This document shows, in pieces, positions 25,641-33,864 of a stretch of 64,000 nt of DNA (its first letter is position 1; every line of letters begins with the position of its first letter). The DNA lies in NCBI GenBank assembly GCA_963519305.1, contig CAUQMS010000008.1, forward strand, positions 114,359-178,358, given 5' to 3'. Both the position numbers and the translations under genes were made by a program. Below the pieces are notes generated by a model, which searched no databases, was not told the DNA's origin, and saw only the letters and a list, made by a program, of their open reading frames with translations. Origin of the DNA: Ewingella sp963519305 (lineage in GTDB: Bacteria > Pseudomonadota > Gammaproteobacteria > Enterobacterales > Enterobacteriaceae).

Positions 25641-27164
25641 TTATCCGACGCTGTGCTCAAGGCTGATGGCCAGAAGTTTTTGCGCTTCAACAGCGAACTC
25701 CAGCGGCAGTTCGGAAAAGACGTCTTTACAGAAACCGTTCACAATCATCGAGATGGCATCATCTTCGCTTATACCGCGTTGTAAGCAGTAGAAGAGCTGA
25801 TCGTCGCCAATTTTCGAGGTGGTGGCTTCATGCTCAAGCTGGGCAGTATTATTGCGCACTTCCACATAAGGGAAGGTATGCGCCGCGCTGTCCGGCCCGA
25901 TAAGCATGGAGTCACACTGCGTAAAGTTACGGGCGTTTTCTGCAGACGGCAGAATTTTCACCAAACCGCGATAACTGTTCTGGCTGTGGCCGGCAGAAAT
26001 ACCTTTGGAAATAATGGTCGACTTGGTGTTTTTACCAATGTGAATCATCTTGGTGCCGGTATCCGCCTGCTGCTGGCCGCTGGTCAGCGCCACGGAGAAA
26101 AATTCACCGATTGAATTATCACCTTTGAGGATGACACTCGGGTATTTCCAGGTGATCGCAGAACCTGTTTCAGACTGCGTCCAGGACATTTTGGAACCCG
26201 CCCCTTCACACAGCGCACGTTTGGTGACGAAGTTCAGGATCCCCCCAGTGCTGTCTTTGCTACCAGAGAACCAGTTCTGCACTGTTGAATATTTCACTTC
26301 AGCATCTTTGTGCAAAATGACTTCAACCACTGCCGCATGAAGCTGATAGGTGTCGCGCACCGGCGCTGAACAGCCTTCGATGTAGCTGACATAACTGCCT
26401 TCATCGGCAATCAGAATAGTACGTTCGAACTGACCAGTTTTCGCCGCATTGATACGGAAATAGGTCGACAGTTCCATCGGGCAACGGACACCTTTCGGAA
26501 CATAAACGAAGGTGCCGTCAGAGGCCACAGCCGCGTTCAGCGCCGCAAAGAAGTTATCCTGAGCAGGCACAACTGTACCGAGATATTTGCGCACCAGATC
26601 TGGGTATTCGTGAATAGCCTCACCGAAGGAGCAGAAAATGACACCAGATTCAGCCAGTTTTTCACGATATGTCGTGGAGACAGATACGGAGTCAAAAATG
26701 GCATCGACCGCCACTTCCCTGCCTTCACGTACCGGAACACCTAGCTGCTCAAAGGCCTTTTCCACTTCGCTGGTCAGGTAGTTTTTACCTTCAGGCACAG
26801 GGACACCATGCGCATGTGCTGGCGACTCTTGTGTTGCTCCCGGTTGCGAGCCGCAAGTGTCATCACAGCTACCACAGGAAGGCGCTGAGTAGTAGCTGTA
26901 ATCCTGATAATCCAGCGGCGTGTAATACGCTTTCAGCCAGTGCGGTTCTTCCATTTTCAGCCAAGCATGATAAGCCTGCAGACGGAATTCCAGCATCCAC
27001 TCAGGCTCATTGCGCTTCGCGGAAATTGCACGGACTACATCTTCGTTGATGCCAGATGCTAATTCATCGGTTGCCAGTTGAGTGAAGAACCCTTCCTTGT
27101 ATTTCGCACCCTCACCGACCCAAGACTGCACATCGTCTGGAATTTCTACGTTGCTTCTTGACAT
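25641..27164 (-). CDS. sufB: Fe-S scaffold subunit SufB
   Basis: 507-residue core scaffold of Suf (E. coli 495). Sulfur from SufE enters through conserved cysteines, and clusters form at the SufB-SufD interface. Visible landmarks are the N-terminal CGSCDDTCGS cluster, YIEGCSAPVRD, MSWTQSETGSAITWKYPS and the C-terminal LFYCLQRGISEDDAISMIVN. Relative to E. coli there is an insertion of about 12 residues after the CxxC region, reading AHGVPVPEGKNY; the CxxCDDxC part itself is kept. It follows sufA by 30 bases. Confidence 0.97.
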   Translation of the reverse strand: MSRSNVEIPDDVQSWVGEGAKYKEGFFTQLATDELASGINEDVVRAISAKRNEPEWMLEFRLQAYHAWLKMEEPHWLKAYYTPLDYQDYSYYSAPSCGSCDDTCGSQPGATQESPAHAHGVPVPEGKNYLTSEVEKAFEQLGVPVREGREVAVDAIFDSVSVSTTYREKLAESGVIFCSFGEAIHEYPDLVRKYLGTVVPAQDNFFAALNAAVASDGTFVYVPKGVRCPMELSTYFRINAAKTGQFERTILIADEGSYVSYIEGCSAPVRDTYQLHAAVVEVILHKDAEVKYSTVQNWFSGSKDSTGGILNFVTKRALCEGAGSKMSWTQSETGSAITWKYPSVILKGDNSIGEFFSVALTSGQQQADTGTKMIHIGKNTKSTIISKGISAGHSQNSYRGLVKILPSAENARNFTQCDSMLIGPDSAAHTFPYVEVRNNTAQLEHEATTSKIGDDQLFYCLQRGISEDDAISMIVNGFCKDVFSELPLEFAVEAQKLLAISLEHSVG

Positions 27165-27194
27165 GTTGGTTACATCGCTTCGTTTACAATAATG

Positions 27195-27566
27195 TTAGAC
27201 ACCAAAGCTTTCGCCACACCCGCAGGCATGCTGAGCTTTAGGATTATTGAATTTAAATATTTGATTCAGCCCTTCACGGACAAAATCCACCTCGGTACCA
27301 TCGATGAAAGGCATGGCTTTCAACGGAATAAATAACTTCGCGCCATCGTGCTCAAACACCACGTCATCACTGGCGGGTTGCTTGGTCAGGTCCAACACGT
27401 AGGCAAAACCGGCACAGCCGGACTGCTTCACAGAGAGCTGTAGCCCTTTCACCTCAGGATCCTGGGTGATCAACGTTTTTACCTGCTTCGCAGCAGAGTC
27501 AGTTAACGTCACGCCTTGCCAAATATTCTCATCTAAAGAGAACGTGCCGACAGTTTCAGTTTGCAT
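27195..27566 (-). CDS. sufA: A-type Fe-S carrier SufA
   Basis: 123-residue A-type carrier (E. coli 122) that receives clusters from SufBCD and passes them to apo-proteins. The three cluster cysteines are Cys51 in KQSGCAGF and Cys115/Cys117 in HACGCGESFGV. The C-terminal two thirds is almost identical to E. coli, and the first 40 residues are not. It is the first gene of the operon, with a promoter and palindromic operator about 50-80 bases upstream. Confidence 0.97.
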   Translation of the reverse strand: MQTETVGTFSLDENIWQGVTLTDSAAKQVKTLITQDPEVKGLQLSVKQSGCAGFAYVLDLTKQPASDDVVFEHDGAKLFIPLKAMPFIDGTEVDFVREGLNQIFKFNNPKAQHACGCGESFGV

Positions 27567-27614
27567 CTGTCCTACCTCATCGTTTCAGGGTCATAGACCA
27601 GACCTATTGTGCCT

Positions 27615-27659
27615 ATTCTAGTGATAACCTATATCACTTCAACCTCTTGTTTTAAGAGG
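27615..27659 (-). promoter_or_regulatory. suf promoter with palindromic operator
   Basis: On the minus strand TTGAAG (27642-27637), a 16-base spacer and TAGAAT (27620-27615) form a good promoter. The spacer coincides with a perfect inverted repeat AGTGATA-N5-TATCACT (27620-27638), a classic repressor position. Directly upstream is a second repeat CCTCTT-GTTTT-AAGAGG (27643-27659). By analogy with E. coli the regulators would be Fur, IscR or OxyR; which one binds cannot be decided by eye. Confidence 0.7.
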
Positions 27660-27971
27660 GTATAGCGATTTCGCGTGAGGAGAGTCACTCAACGCCTGCG
27701 CTTTCTCAGGCCGGCCGCTGGCGGGTCTTTAACACCGCAGCCATCAACACATTGAATAAGTTGTCAATTTTTTGTTAAAAAAAGTTAATTCCCCACGGCA
27801 ATCGCGGGACAAATAGTCTTCCTGATAACTATTATAAAACATTCATCGGAAATACCTATTTATGAATTCGCCCGTTTATAGTCAGGAAATGCCTTTTTTT
27901 ACCCCATTTCCACACTAAAATAACGGGTATTAGCTCCGATAACCCGGCCGAAAAAAAAGCCGACTCTGCGA

Positions 27972-28027
27972 TTGATCCCTCGCTTATTTGCCAATATGAT
28001 AGATTCTCAAATTGATAATAGTTATCA
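27972..28027 (+). promoter_or_regulatory. Promoter and Fur box upstream of the orphan gene
   Basis: TTGATC (27972-27977), an 18-base spacer and TATGAT (27996-28001). The sequence TGATAATAGTTATCA at 28013-28027 matches the 7-1-7 Fur consensus TGATAATnATTATCA at 13 of 14 specified bases and lies at the expected transcription start. A weaker relative, TGATAACTATTATAA, is at 27823-27837. Confidence 0.75.
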
Positions 28028-28043
28028 TTCAAGATTCGGACTA

Positions 28044-28454
28044 ATGCGAATGGCTCAATCGGTTAATGCGTGGCTGCAAAGTAAAATCGACGAATACAAA
28101 TTCACTATTCGCGATGCCACAGTAGACTTTTATATGACGGAAGCCGCGCTGCGCCGCGTAGACGCTGACATAAGCCAGCTCAAGCGCTTCAACACACACT
28201 GCCTGGATATGGCCAATCTGTGTCTGCAAAATGGCGATGACCACAGTTACCTGCACGCCCTGTGCAAGCTGCATAACCGCCTTATTCTTGAGATCAACAC
28301 GCCGCATCGTAATGAACTGTTTCGCGTACAGAGTTATCACTTTGCACGCCATACGCTGAAACTGATTTGCCACTATTATGCCATGATGGGCATCTGGGAC
28401 AAAGCGACAGCCTTTCAGACTGACTTCGTTAAGCGCGTTCCCTTCCAGCTTTAA
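28044..28454 (+). CDS. Uncharacterised His/Cys-rich helical protein, Fur-boxed
   Basis: I do not recognise this 136-residue protein. Codon use is like its neighbours, and the predicted structure is all helical and cytoplasmic, with no signal peptide or membrane segment. The middle and C-terminal part holds four Cys and at least eight His (THCLDMANLC, DHSYLHALCKLHNR, YHFARHTLKLICHYY), a density that suggests metal or heme binding, though no known motif is complete. The ATG at 28044 was chosen because the open frame upstream passes through the promoter and a near-consensus Fur box; the ATG at 28050 has better spacing to a GGA. It stands alone on the plus strand between sufA and menI, where E. 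coli has no equivalent that I know. Confidence 0.75.
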   Translation: MRMAQSVNAWLQSKIDEYKFTIRDATVDFYMTEAALRRVDADISQLKRFNTHCLDMANLCLQNGDDHSYLHALCKLHNRLILEINTPHRNELFRVQSYHFARHTLKLICHYYAMMGIWDKATAFQTDFVKRVPFQL

Positions 28455-28490
28455 CTAAATTTCAACAAATTAGCTGCAACCCGTCACGAA

Positions 28491-28524
28491 AATAAAAAAG
28501 CGGAAGCAATGAAAAAGCTTCCGC
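28491..28524 (-). terminator. Terminator after menI
   Basis: On the minus strand GCGGAAGC (28524-28517) pairs with GCTTCCGC (28507-28500), followed by TTTTTT. It lies beyond the menI stop; the orphan gene on the other strand could use the stem but lacks a U-run. Confidence 0.85.
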
Positions 28525-28560
28525 CCTGCCCTTCCGTATGATCAAAAACCGGTGACGAGT

Positions 28561-28980
28561 TTAAATATCAATCACCATTGTCGTCAGCCGTGAAATACAG
28601 CACAGCTTTTCCTGCTCGTCGAAAATTTCAATTTGCCAGACCTGATTACGACGTCCCACGTGTAAGGCGCGACATACCCCCTTTACGTAACCACGGGTAG
28701 CAGCCCGCAAATGGTTGGCATTGATTTCCACCCCGACGATTTGCTGTTCTCCGCGCGTACACAAATATCCGGCCATCGAACCCATTGATTCCGCCAGCAC
28801 TACCGACGCACCGCCGTGCAGCAGACCAAACGGCTGTGTCGTACGCGAATCAACCGGCATGGTCGCTTCCAGGTGATCTTCACCCAACACCGTAAACTCA
28901 ATCCCGACGTGCGCGACCATACAACCCTGACTGTAGTGATTAAGCGCATCGAGAGTGGTCTCTCTTTTCCAAAAAGCCAT
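28561..28980 (-). CDS. menI: 1,4-dihydroxy-2-naphthoyl-CoA hydrolase MenI (YdiI)
   Basis: 139-residue hotdog-fold thioesterase (E. coli 136) that releases 1,4-dihydroxy-2-naphthoate in menaquinone synthesis. The signature FGLLHGGASVVLAESMGS contains the catalytic Glu. MAFWKRETTLDAL aligns with the E. coli start MIWKRKITLEAL; AGGAG lies 6-7 bases upstream. It begins 18 bases after the ydiJ stop on the same strand, so ydiJ-menI is probably an operon, as in E. coli. Confidence 0.94.
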   Translation of the reverse strand: MAFWKRETTLDALNHYSQGCMVAHVGIEFTVLGEDHLEATMPVDSRTTQPFGLLHGGASVVLAESMGSMAGYLCTRGEQQIVGVEINANHLRAATRGYVKGVCRALHVGRRNQVWQIEIFDEQEKLCCISRLTTMVIDI

Positions 28981-28998
28981 CTGCTGCTCCTGCAACCT

Positions 28999-31900
28999 TT
29001 AAGGGATCAATTCCAGTAGTGCCTGTAAAGGATGGCGTAAGCCATTGCCTTCAATACGTTTTACCTGACTGCGGCATGAATACCCAGTCGCCAGACAGCG
29101 CTGGCGCGGCAGACGCTGTAAGGACTGATGCCACGACAATTCATAAATACCGAGCGAGTTGTGAATGTTTTTACTTTCGTGGCCATACGTTCCGGCCATA
29201 CCGCAACAGCCGACACTCACATTCTCGAGTTTGGCACCGTAGCGGGCGAAAATATCGCTCCACTGCTTACTACTGCCCGGTAGCGCCGTGCTTTCGGTGC
29301 AATGTCCGAAAAGATACCAGGATTCACCACTTTGTTGCTGTTCCGGCAATTCCGCCAGCAGGTTCTCCAGCCATTCATGCACCAGCTGCACTTCGAATGA
29401 TCCGCGGGTCGCACCAAGAATCTCTTTATATTCGTCGCGATAGCAGAGCACCAGCGCGGGGTCGACGCCCACAAGAGGCATTCCGAGCTGAGCCACACGG
29501 TTAAGGAACAGTGAGGTCTTTTTAGCCGTTTTGGCGAATCGCTGTAGGAATCCTTTGATATGCTGGGCTTTGCCGTTAGGTGAGAACGGCAGTAGAACGG
29601 GTTTTCTCCCCAGCTTCTCCACCAGACGGACGAAATCGGCCACCACCTGCGCGTCGTAATAACTGGTAAAGGGATCCTGAACAATCAGCACATAGTTACT
29701 GCGCTGATTCGGATTGATTTTTTCCAGCTGCTCAAGTGTCATGGTGGTCGCACTATGGCCGAGTAGCTGCTGGCGCAGTGTCGGGGTCGACAGTAATGGC
29801 AGGTCAACCATACCAATACTTTTGCGGCTCATTTCCCTAACCCAGGGCTGACTAAAGAAGAAGTTGAACACCTTCGGTGCTTTCGCCATCAGCGGCGTAT
29901 AGCTTTCGACGCCAGCCACCAGATAGTCACGCGCCGGGCGCAGATAACGGGTGTGATACAGCTGCAGGAAACGCGAGCGGAAGCCCGGCACATCGATTTT
30001 AATCGGACATTGCGTGGAGCACGCCTTGCACGCCAGACAGCCGGACATCGCCTCTTTCACTTCATGGGAAAAGTCGTACTCCCCTTTATTGGCATACCAA
30101 GTGTTACGTGTGCGATCTATCAGTGACCGGAAACTCATCTTCTGCTGCGGTAGCGCACTTTCCAGTGCCAGCGGATCCACGCCCTGTTCCGAAAGCAGAC
30201 GCAACCATTCCCGTACCAGACCGGCTCGGCCTTTTGGCGAGTGAATGCGGCTGCCGGTAATTTTCATCGACGGACACATAGGGCTTTTCACATCGAAGTT
30301 AAAACAAAGGCCGTTGCCGTTACACTCCATGGCACCACGAAATGACTGGCGAACCTCCAGCGGAATACGCCGGTCCAGCGTGCCGCGCTTTTCAGCGTCC
30401 ACTTTCATCATCGGTTCATCACAGTCCAGCGGCGCGCAGATTTTGCCCGGATTGAGCCGGTTATTGGGATCAAATACGGACTTGATACGGCGCAACTCAT
30501 TGAACAGCGTTTCGCCAAAGAAAGCGGGGCTGTACTCGGCGCGGAAACCTTTGCCGTGTTCGCCCCATAACAGACCACCATATTTGGCCGTGAGCGCCAC
30601 AACCTGATCAGAAATCTGTTTAAGCAGGACTTCCTGCTGCGGGTCACACATATCCAGCGCCGGGCGCACGTGCAGCACGCCTGCGTCGACGTGCCCAAAC
30701 ATGCCATAACTGAGGTTATGACTGTCGAGCAGTGCGCGGAACTCCACAATATAGTCAGCCAGAGATTCCGGAGGTACGCAGGTGTCTTCCGCAAAGGGCA
30801 GCGGCTTCGCCTGACCTTTCGCGTTGCCCAGCAGGCCCACGGCTTTTTTACGCATATTATAAATACGCTCAATGCCCGGCAGGTCAGCACAAATCTGATA
30901 GCCGATCACGTCGCCTTCACCATCACTGATCAAACCATCGAGGCGTTCACACAAGGCTTCCAGCTGACGTTCAATCAGTTCACCGTCGTCACCCGCAAAT
31001 TCAACGATATTTAAACCCTGCATGTCCTTACCGGGAACATCGGTAATGTAATCACGCACGGTGTGCCAGACGATATCTTCACGGGCCAGATTCAGCACTT
31101 TCGAATCAACCGTCTCCACCGACAGTGCTTTTGCTTCAACCATAAAGGGCGCATTACGCAGGGCTGAGTTGAACGAATCGTACTTAATATTCACCAGCCG
31201 CCGTACTTTCGGAATGGGAGTAATATTGAGCCGCGCTTCCGTGATAAAGGCCAGCGAACCCTCTGAACCGGTGAGGATGCGGGTCAGGTTAAAAGTTTGC
31301 AGGTCGTCGCTCAGCACGTGGCGCAGATCATAACCGGTGAGAAAGCGGTTAAGCTTAGGAAACTTTTCGATAACCAGTGCGCGATTATCGCGGCAACTGT
31401 CGAGCACCGTCCGGTAAATACGGCCGATGACTGAATCTTCTTCACCGAGCTTATCGGCCAGCTCTGTCGGCATCGCCGTCGTATCGAGCATATCGCCGCC
31501 AATCACAATGGCGCGTAATCCCAACACGTGGTCGGAGGTTTTGCCATAGACCAGAGAACCCTGACCCGAGGCATCGGTATTGATCATCCCGCCAAGCGTC
31601 GCCCGGTTACTGGTGGAGAGCTCCGGAGAGAAGAAATAACCCAGCGGACGCAGATAATCATTGAGCTGATCCTTAATAACACCTGCTTCAACTTTTACCC
31701 AACCCTGCTCGACGTTGACGTCCAGAATACGGTTCATATGACGGGACATATCCACCACAATTCCGCGGTTGAGCGACTGTCCGTTGGTGCCTGTGCCGCC
31801 ACCGCGAGGCGTAAACACCAGAGAGCTGAACCGCTCATGCCCAGCAAGCCTTGCCAGCAGAGCAACATCAGAGGTGGCTTTAGGAAAAAGCACGGCATCA

Positions 31901-32055
31901 GGCAAGAGCTGATACACGCTGTTATCGGTCGCCATAGTTAATCTGTCGGCATAGGTGGTTGTGACATCACCCGTAAACCCGTCTTTCTTTAAGGCTTCCA
32001 AAAAGTCGAGCACCAGTTGAATAATGCCAGGTGCCTGTGAAATCTGTGGGATCAT
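28999..32055 (-). CDS. ydiJ: FAD-linked oxidase/Fe-S protein YdiJ (D-2-hydroxyglutarate dehydrogenase type)
   Basis: 1018-residue protein, exactly the E. coli length. Order of domains: FAD-binding PCMH fold (GGGTGTNGQSLNRGIVVDMS, STSNRATLGGMINTDASGQG), FAD-oxidase C-terminal domain, a ferredoxin-type CLACKACSTQCPIK in the second half, and a C-terminal cysteine-rich CCG part (SVGCCGMAGTYGHE). E. coli YdiJ has been reported to oxidise D-2-hydroxyglutarate. The Shine-Dalgarno is weak. The 271-base gap before ydiK shows no supportable gene. Confidence 0.93.
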   Translation of the reverse strand: MIPQISQAPGIIQLVLDFLEALKKDGFTGDVTTTYADRLTMATDNSVYQLLPDAVLFPKATSDVALLARLAGHERFSSLVFTPRGGGTGTNGQSLNRGIVVDMSRHMNRILDVNVEQGWVKVEAGVIKDQLNDYLRPLGYFFSPELSTSNRATLGGMINTDASGQGSLVYGKTSDHVLGLRAIVIGGDMLDTTAMPTELADKLGEEDSVIGRIYRTVLDSCRDNRALVIEKFPKLNRFLTGYDLRHVLSDDLQTFNLTRILTGSEGSLAFITEARLNITPIPKVRRLVNIKYDSFNSALRNAPFMVEAKALSVETVDSKVLNLAREDIVWHTVRDYITDVPGKDMQGLNIVEFAGDDGELIERQLEALCERLDGLISDGEGDVIGYQICADLPGIERIYNMRKKAVGLLGNAKGQAKPLPFAEDTCVPPESLADYIVEFRALLDSHNLSYGMFGHVDAGVLHVRPALDMCDPQQEVLLKQISDQVVALTAKYGGLLWGEHGKGFRAEYSPAFFGETLFNELRRIKSVFDPNNRLNPGKICAPLDCDEPMMKVDAEKRGTLDRRIPLEVRQSFRGAMECNGNGLCFNFDVKSPMCPSMKITGSRIHSPKGRAGLVREWLRLLSEQGVDPLALESALPQQKMSFRSLIDRTRNTWYANKGEYDFSHEVKEAMSGCLACKACSTQCPIKIDVPGFRSRFLQLYHTRYLRPARDYLVAGVESYTPLMAKAPKVFNFFFSQPWVREMSRKSIGMVDLPLLSTPTLRQQLLGHSATTMTLEQLEKINPNQRSNYVLIVQDPFTSYYDAQVVADFVRLVEKLGRKPVLLPFSPNGKAQHIKGFLQRFAKTAKKTSLFLNRVAQLGMPLVGVDPALVLCYRDEYKEILGATRGSFEVQLVHEWLENLLAELPEQQQSGESWYLFGHCTESTALPGSSKQWSDIFARYGAKLENVSVGCCGMAGTYGHESKNIHNSLGIYELSWHQSLQRLPRQRCLATGYSCRSQVKRIEGNGLRHPLQALLELIP

Positions 32056-32326
32056 TTATTTTGACTCTGTCTTTGTTGTTGTTTACCGGGCCCTGTTCTT
32101 TACCCAATATAAAAACTAACATACTTCGTTTTCCAGCGCTTCGTCTGAGTGTGGTCAGTTATCCCCTGAACTTAATCAGTGCGAAAAAACCGGTACTGGC
32201 CGATAACAAAAAGTGCGGCTTGCTGTCCAAAAATGGTGAAATGCACCATGCTTACCAACGTCATGACCTGCAGAAATTGAAAGCGTTATTCAGGCACATT
32301 GCCCTGTTTTACTAAGAGAACGAAGA

Positions 32327-33424
32327 ATGAATCTCCCGATTAAACGTTATGATTTACCTCAGATTATGTTCGGGGTGCTGTTTATAGCCCTGATGACTGT
32401 CGCCAGTATTTGGATTGTTCAGCCTTTTATTTTAGGTTTTGCCTGGGCCGGTATGGTGGTGATTGCCACCTGGCCTTTAATGATCAAACTGCAAAGGTTG
32501 CTTTGGGGTAAACGTTTCCTGGCGGTGATTGTGATGACACTGCTGCTTATTCTGCTGTTTGTTCTGCCTATCGCATTACTGGTGAGCAGTGCCATTGAGA
32601 ACGGCGCTCCGTTGGTGCAACTGGCCGGCAACCCATCGAGCCTGCATATGCCCGATTTCCACTGGCTGCGTTCTATTCCTCTGGTGGGCCATAAGTTATA
32701 TAACGGCTGGCATTCCATGATTAACGGCGGGGGCAATGCGTTATTGACCAAAGTGCAGCCATACGTCGGACAAACCGCTTCATGGTTCCTGATTCAGGCC
32801 GGGCATCTGGGACGTTTTATTGTTCACTGTTCGCTGATGCTGTTATTCAGCGCCCTGCTCTACAGCCGTGGTGAACAGGTCGGAATGGGTATCCGCCACT
32901 TTGCTGTGCGTCTGGCTGCCGAGCGCGGCGACGCCGCCGTTATTCTGGCCGGTCAGGCGATCCGTGCGGTCGCACTGGGCGTTGTGGTGACCGCCATTGT
33001 CCAGTCAGTGCTGGGCGGTATCGGGCTGGCTCTCGCCGGTATTCCTTATGCAACGGTGCTGACCGTGGTGATGTTTGTCTGCTGCGTGGCGCAAATCGGT
33101 CCTTTGCTGGTGCTTATCCCTGCCATTATCTGGCTGTATTGGACTGGGGATAATACCTGGGGCACGGTGCTGCTGGTATGGAGCTGTGTGGTAGGGTCGC
33201 TCGACAGCGTACTTCGCCCGGTGCTCATCCGTATGGGTGCAGATTTGCCAATGTTACTGATCCTCTCCGGGGTTATCGGTGGTCTGTTTGCCTTCGGCAT
33301 GATTGGCCTGTTTATTGGTCCGGTTGTGCTGGCAGTCTCTTACCGACTGATTTCACTATGGGTCAATGAGGCGCCTGAACCTGAACATGACATTCATCAG
33401 GTTGCCCGGTCCCTCGAAGAATAA
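32327..33424 (+). CDS. ydiK: AI-2E-family membrane protein YdiK
   Basis: 365-residue membrane protein (E. coli 370) with about eight helices, in the UPF0118/AI-2E family. Typical features are the N-terminal paired helices and the C-terminal block IGPLLVLIPAIIWLY and FGMIGLFIGPVVLAV. Members export autoinducer-2 or act as Na+/H+ antiporters; the YdiK substrate is not known. AAGAGAACGAAGA precedes the ATG. It is followed by a hairpin and then rprA. Confidence 0.92.
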   Translation: MNLPIKRYDLPQIMFGVLFIALMTVASIWIVQPFILGFAWAGMVVIATWPLMIKLQRLLWGKRFLAVIVMTLLLILLFVLPIALLVSSAIENGAPLVQLAGNPSSLHMPDFHWLRSIPLVGHKLYNGWHSMINGGGNALLTKVQPYVGQTASWFLIQAGHLGRFIVHCSLMLLFSALLYSRGEQVGMGIRHFAVRLAAERGDAAVILAGQAIRAVALGVVVTAIVQSVLGGIGLALAGIPYATVLTVVMFVCCVAQIGPLLVLIPAIIWLYWTGDNTWGTVLLVWSCVVGSLDSVLRPVLIRMGADLPMLLILSGVIGGLFAFGMIGLFIGPVVLAVSYRLISLWVNEAPEPEHDIHQVARSLEE

Positions 33425-33445
33425 CCCCTAATAAACGATTACCAC

Positions 33446-33486
33446 GCTGCCTGTCATAATGAAGCCACTTTTCGCAGACAGGCAGC
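33446..33486 (+). repeat. 10-bp hairpin after ydiK
   Basis: GCTGCCTGTC (33446-33455) and GACAGGCAGC (33477-33486) with a 21-base loop. No T-run follows. Likely forms the 3' end of the ydiK transcript or insulates rprA. Confidence 0.6.
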
Positions 33487-33646
33487 ATAGTACTGCCGCA
33501 CGTAGTATCTTCATCTCCTCACACTCCTGCGTTTTAAATCACCAATTACCTCTATCGATAAACTTCATTAATTAGTTAGCTATAGAAATAATTGCTATTA
33601 AGACAAATCTTACAGACGGAAACCTCGCAGAACCCTAGTATTATTA

Positions 33647-33755
33647 ACAGTTCGGATTTCAACCCCATGATTTATATGCAAGCTTTCCCCTGAGCCTGCA
33701 TAACCCAAATTGCTGTGTGTAGTCTTTGCCTATCTCCTATGATGGGCTTTTTTTT
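33647..33755 (+). ncRNA. rprA: RprA small regulatory RNA
   Basis: The 3' two thirds nearly repeats E. coli RprA: CCCCTGAG at 33687-33694, then AATTGCTGTGTGTAGTCTTT, then a GCCTATC/GATGGGC terminator stem and eight T. The start (ACAGTTCGG) is placed at the likely +1 after a TAGTATTATT -10 region. RprA is an Hfq-binding RNA that activates rpoS translation and represses csgD in E. coli and is induced by the Rcs envelope-stress system. The location directly after ydiK is the same as in E. coli. The first 35 bases have diverged, so the 5' stem differs. Confidence 0.9.
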
Positions 33756-33778
33756 GTCCTGAATTTGCCACAAACCCC

Positions 33779-33809
33779 ATAAAAAAGCCGCGGCTCAACG
33801 CCACGGCTT
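33779..33809 (-). terminator. Terminator after ppsA
   Basis: On the minus strand AAGCCGTGGC-GTTGA-GCCGCGGCTT (one G-U pair) followed by TTTT. A second 9-bp hairpin AGTAATGAC/GTCATTACT (33820-33843) lies between it and the ppsA stop. Confidence 0.88.
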
Positions 33810-33864
33810 AGACTCGTTCAGTAATGACTGTTTCGTCATTACTGTTCCGTTATCACTGTGCCCG

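Noticed and set aside
27823..27837. Second Fur-like sequence upstream of the orphan gene
   Set aside because: Matches 12 of 14 consensus positions but lies about 190 bases from the promoter without a start of its own; kept only as a note.
32031..32315. 94-codon frame between ydiJ and ydiK with a hydrophobic start
   Set aside because: It overlaps the ydiJ start on the other strand, lacks a Shine-Dalgarno and resembles no family; the gap is better read as two promoters.
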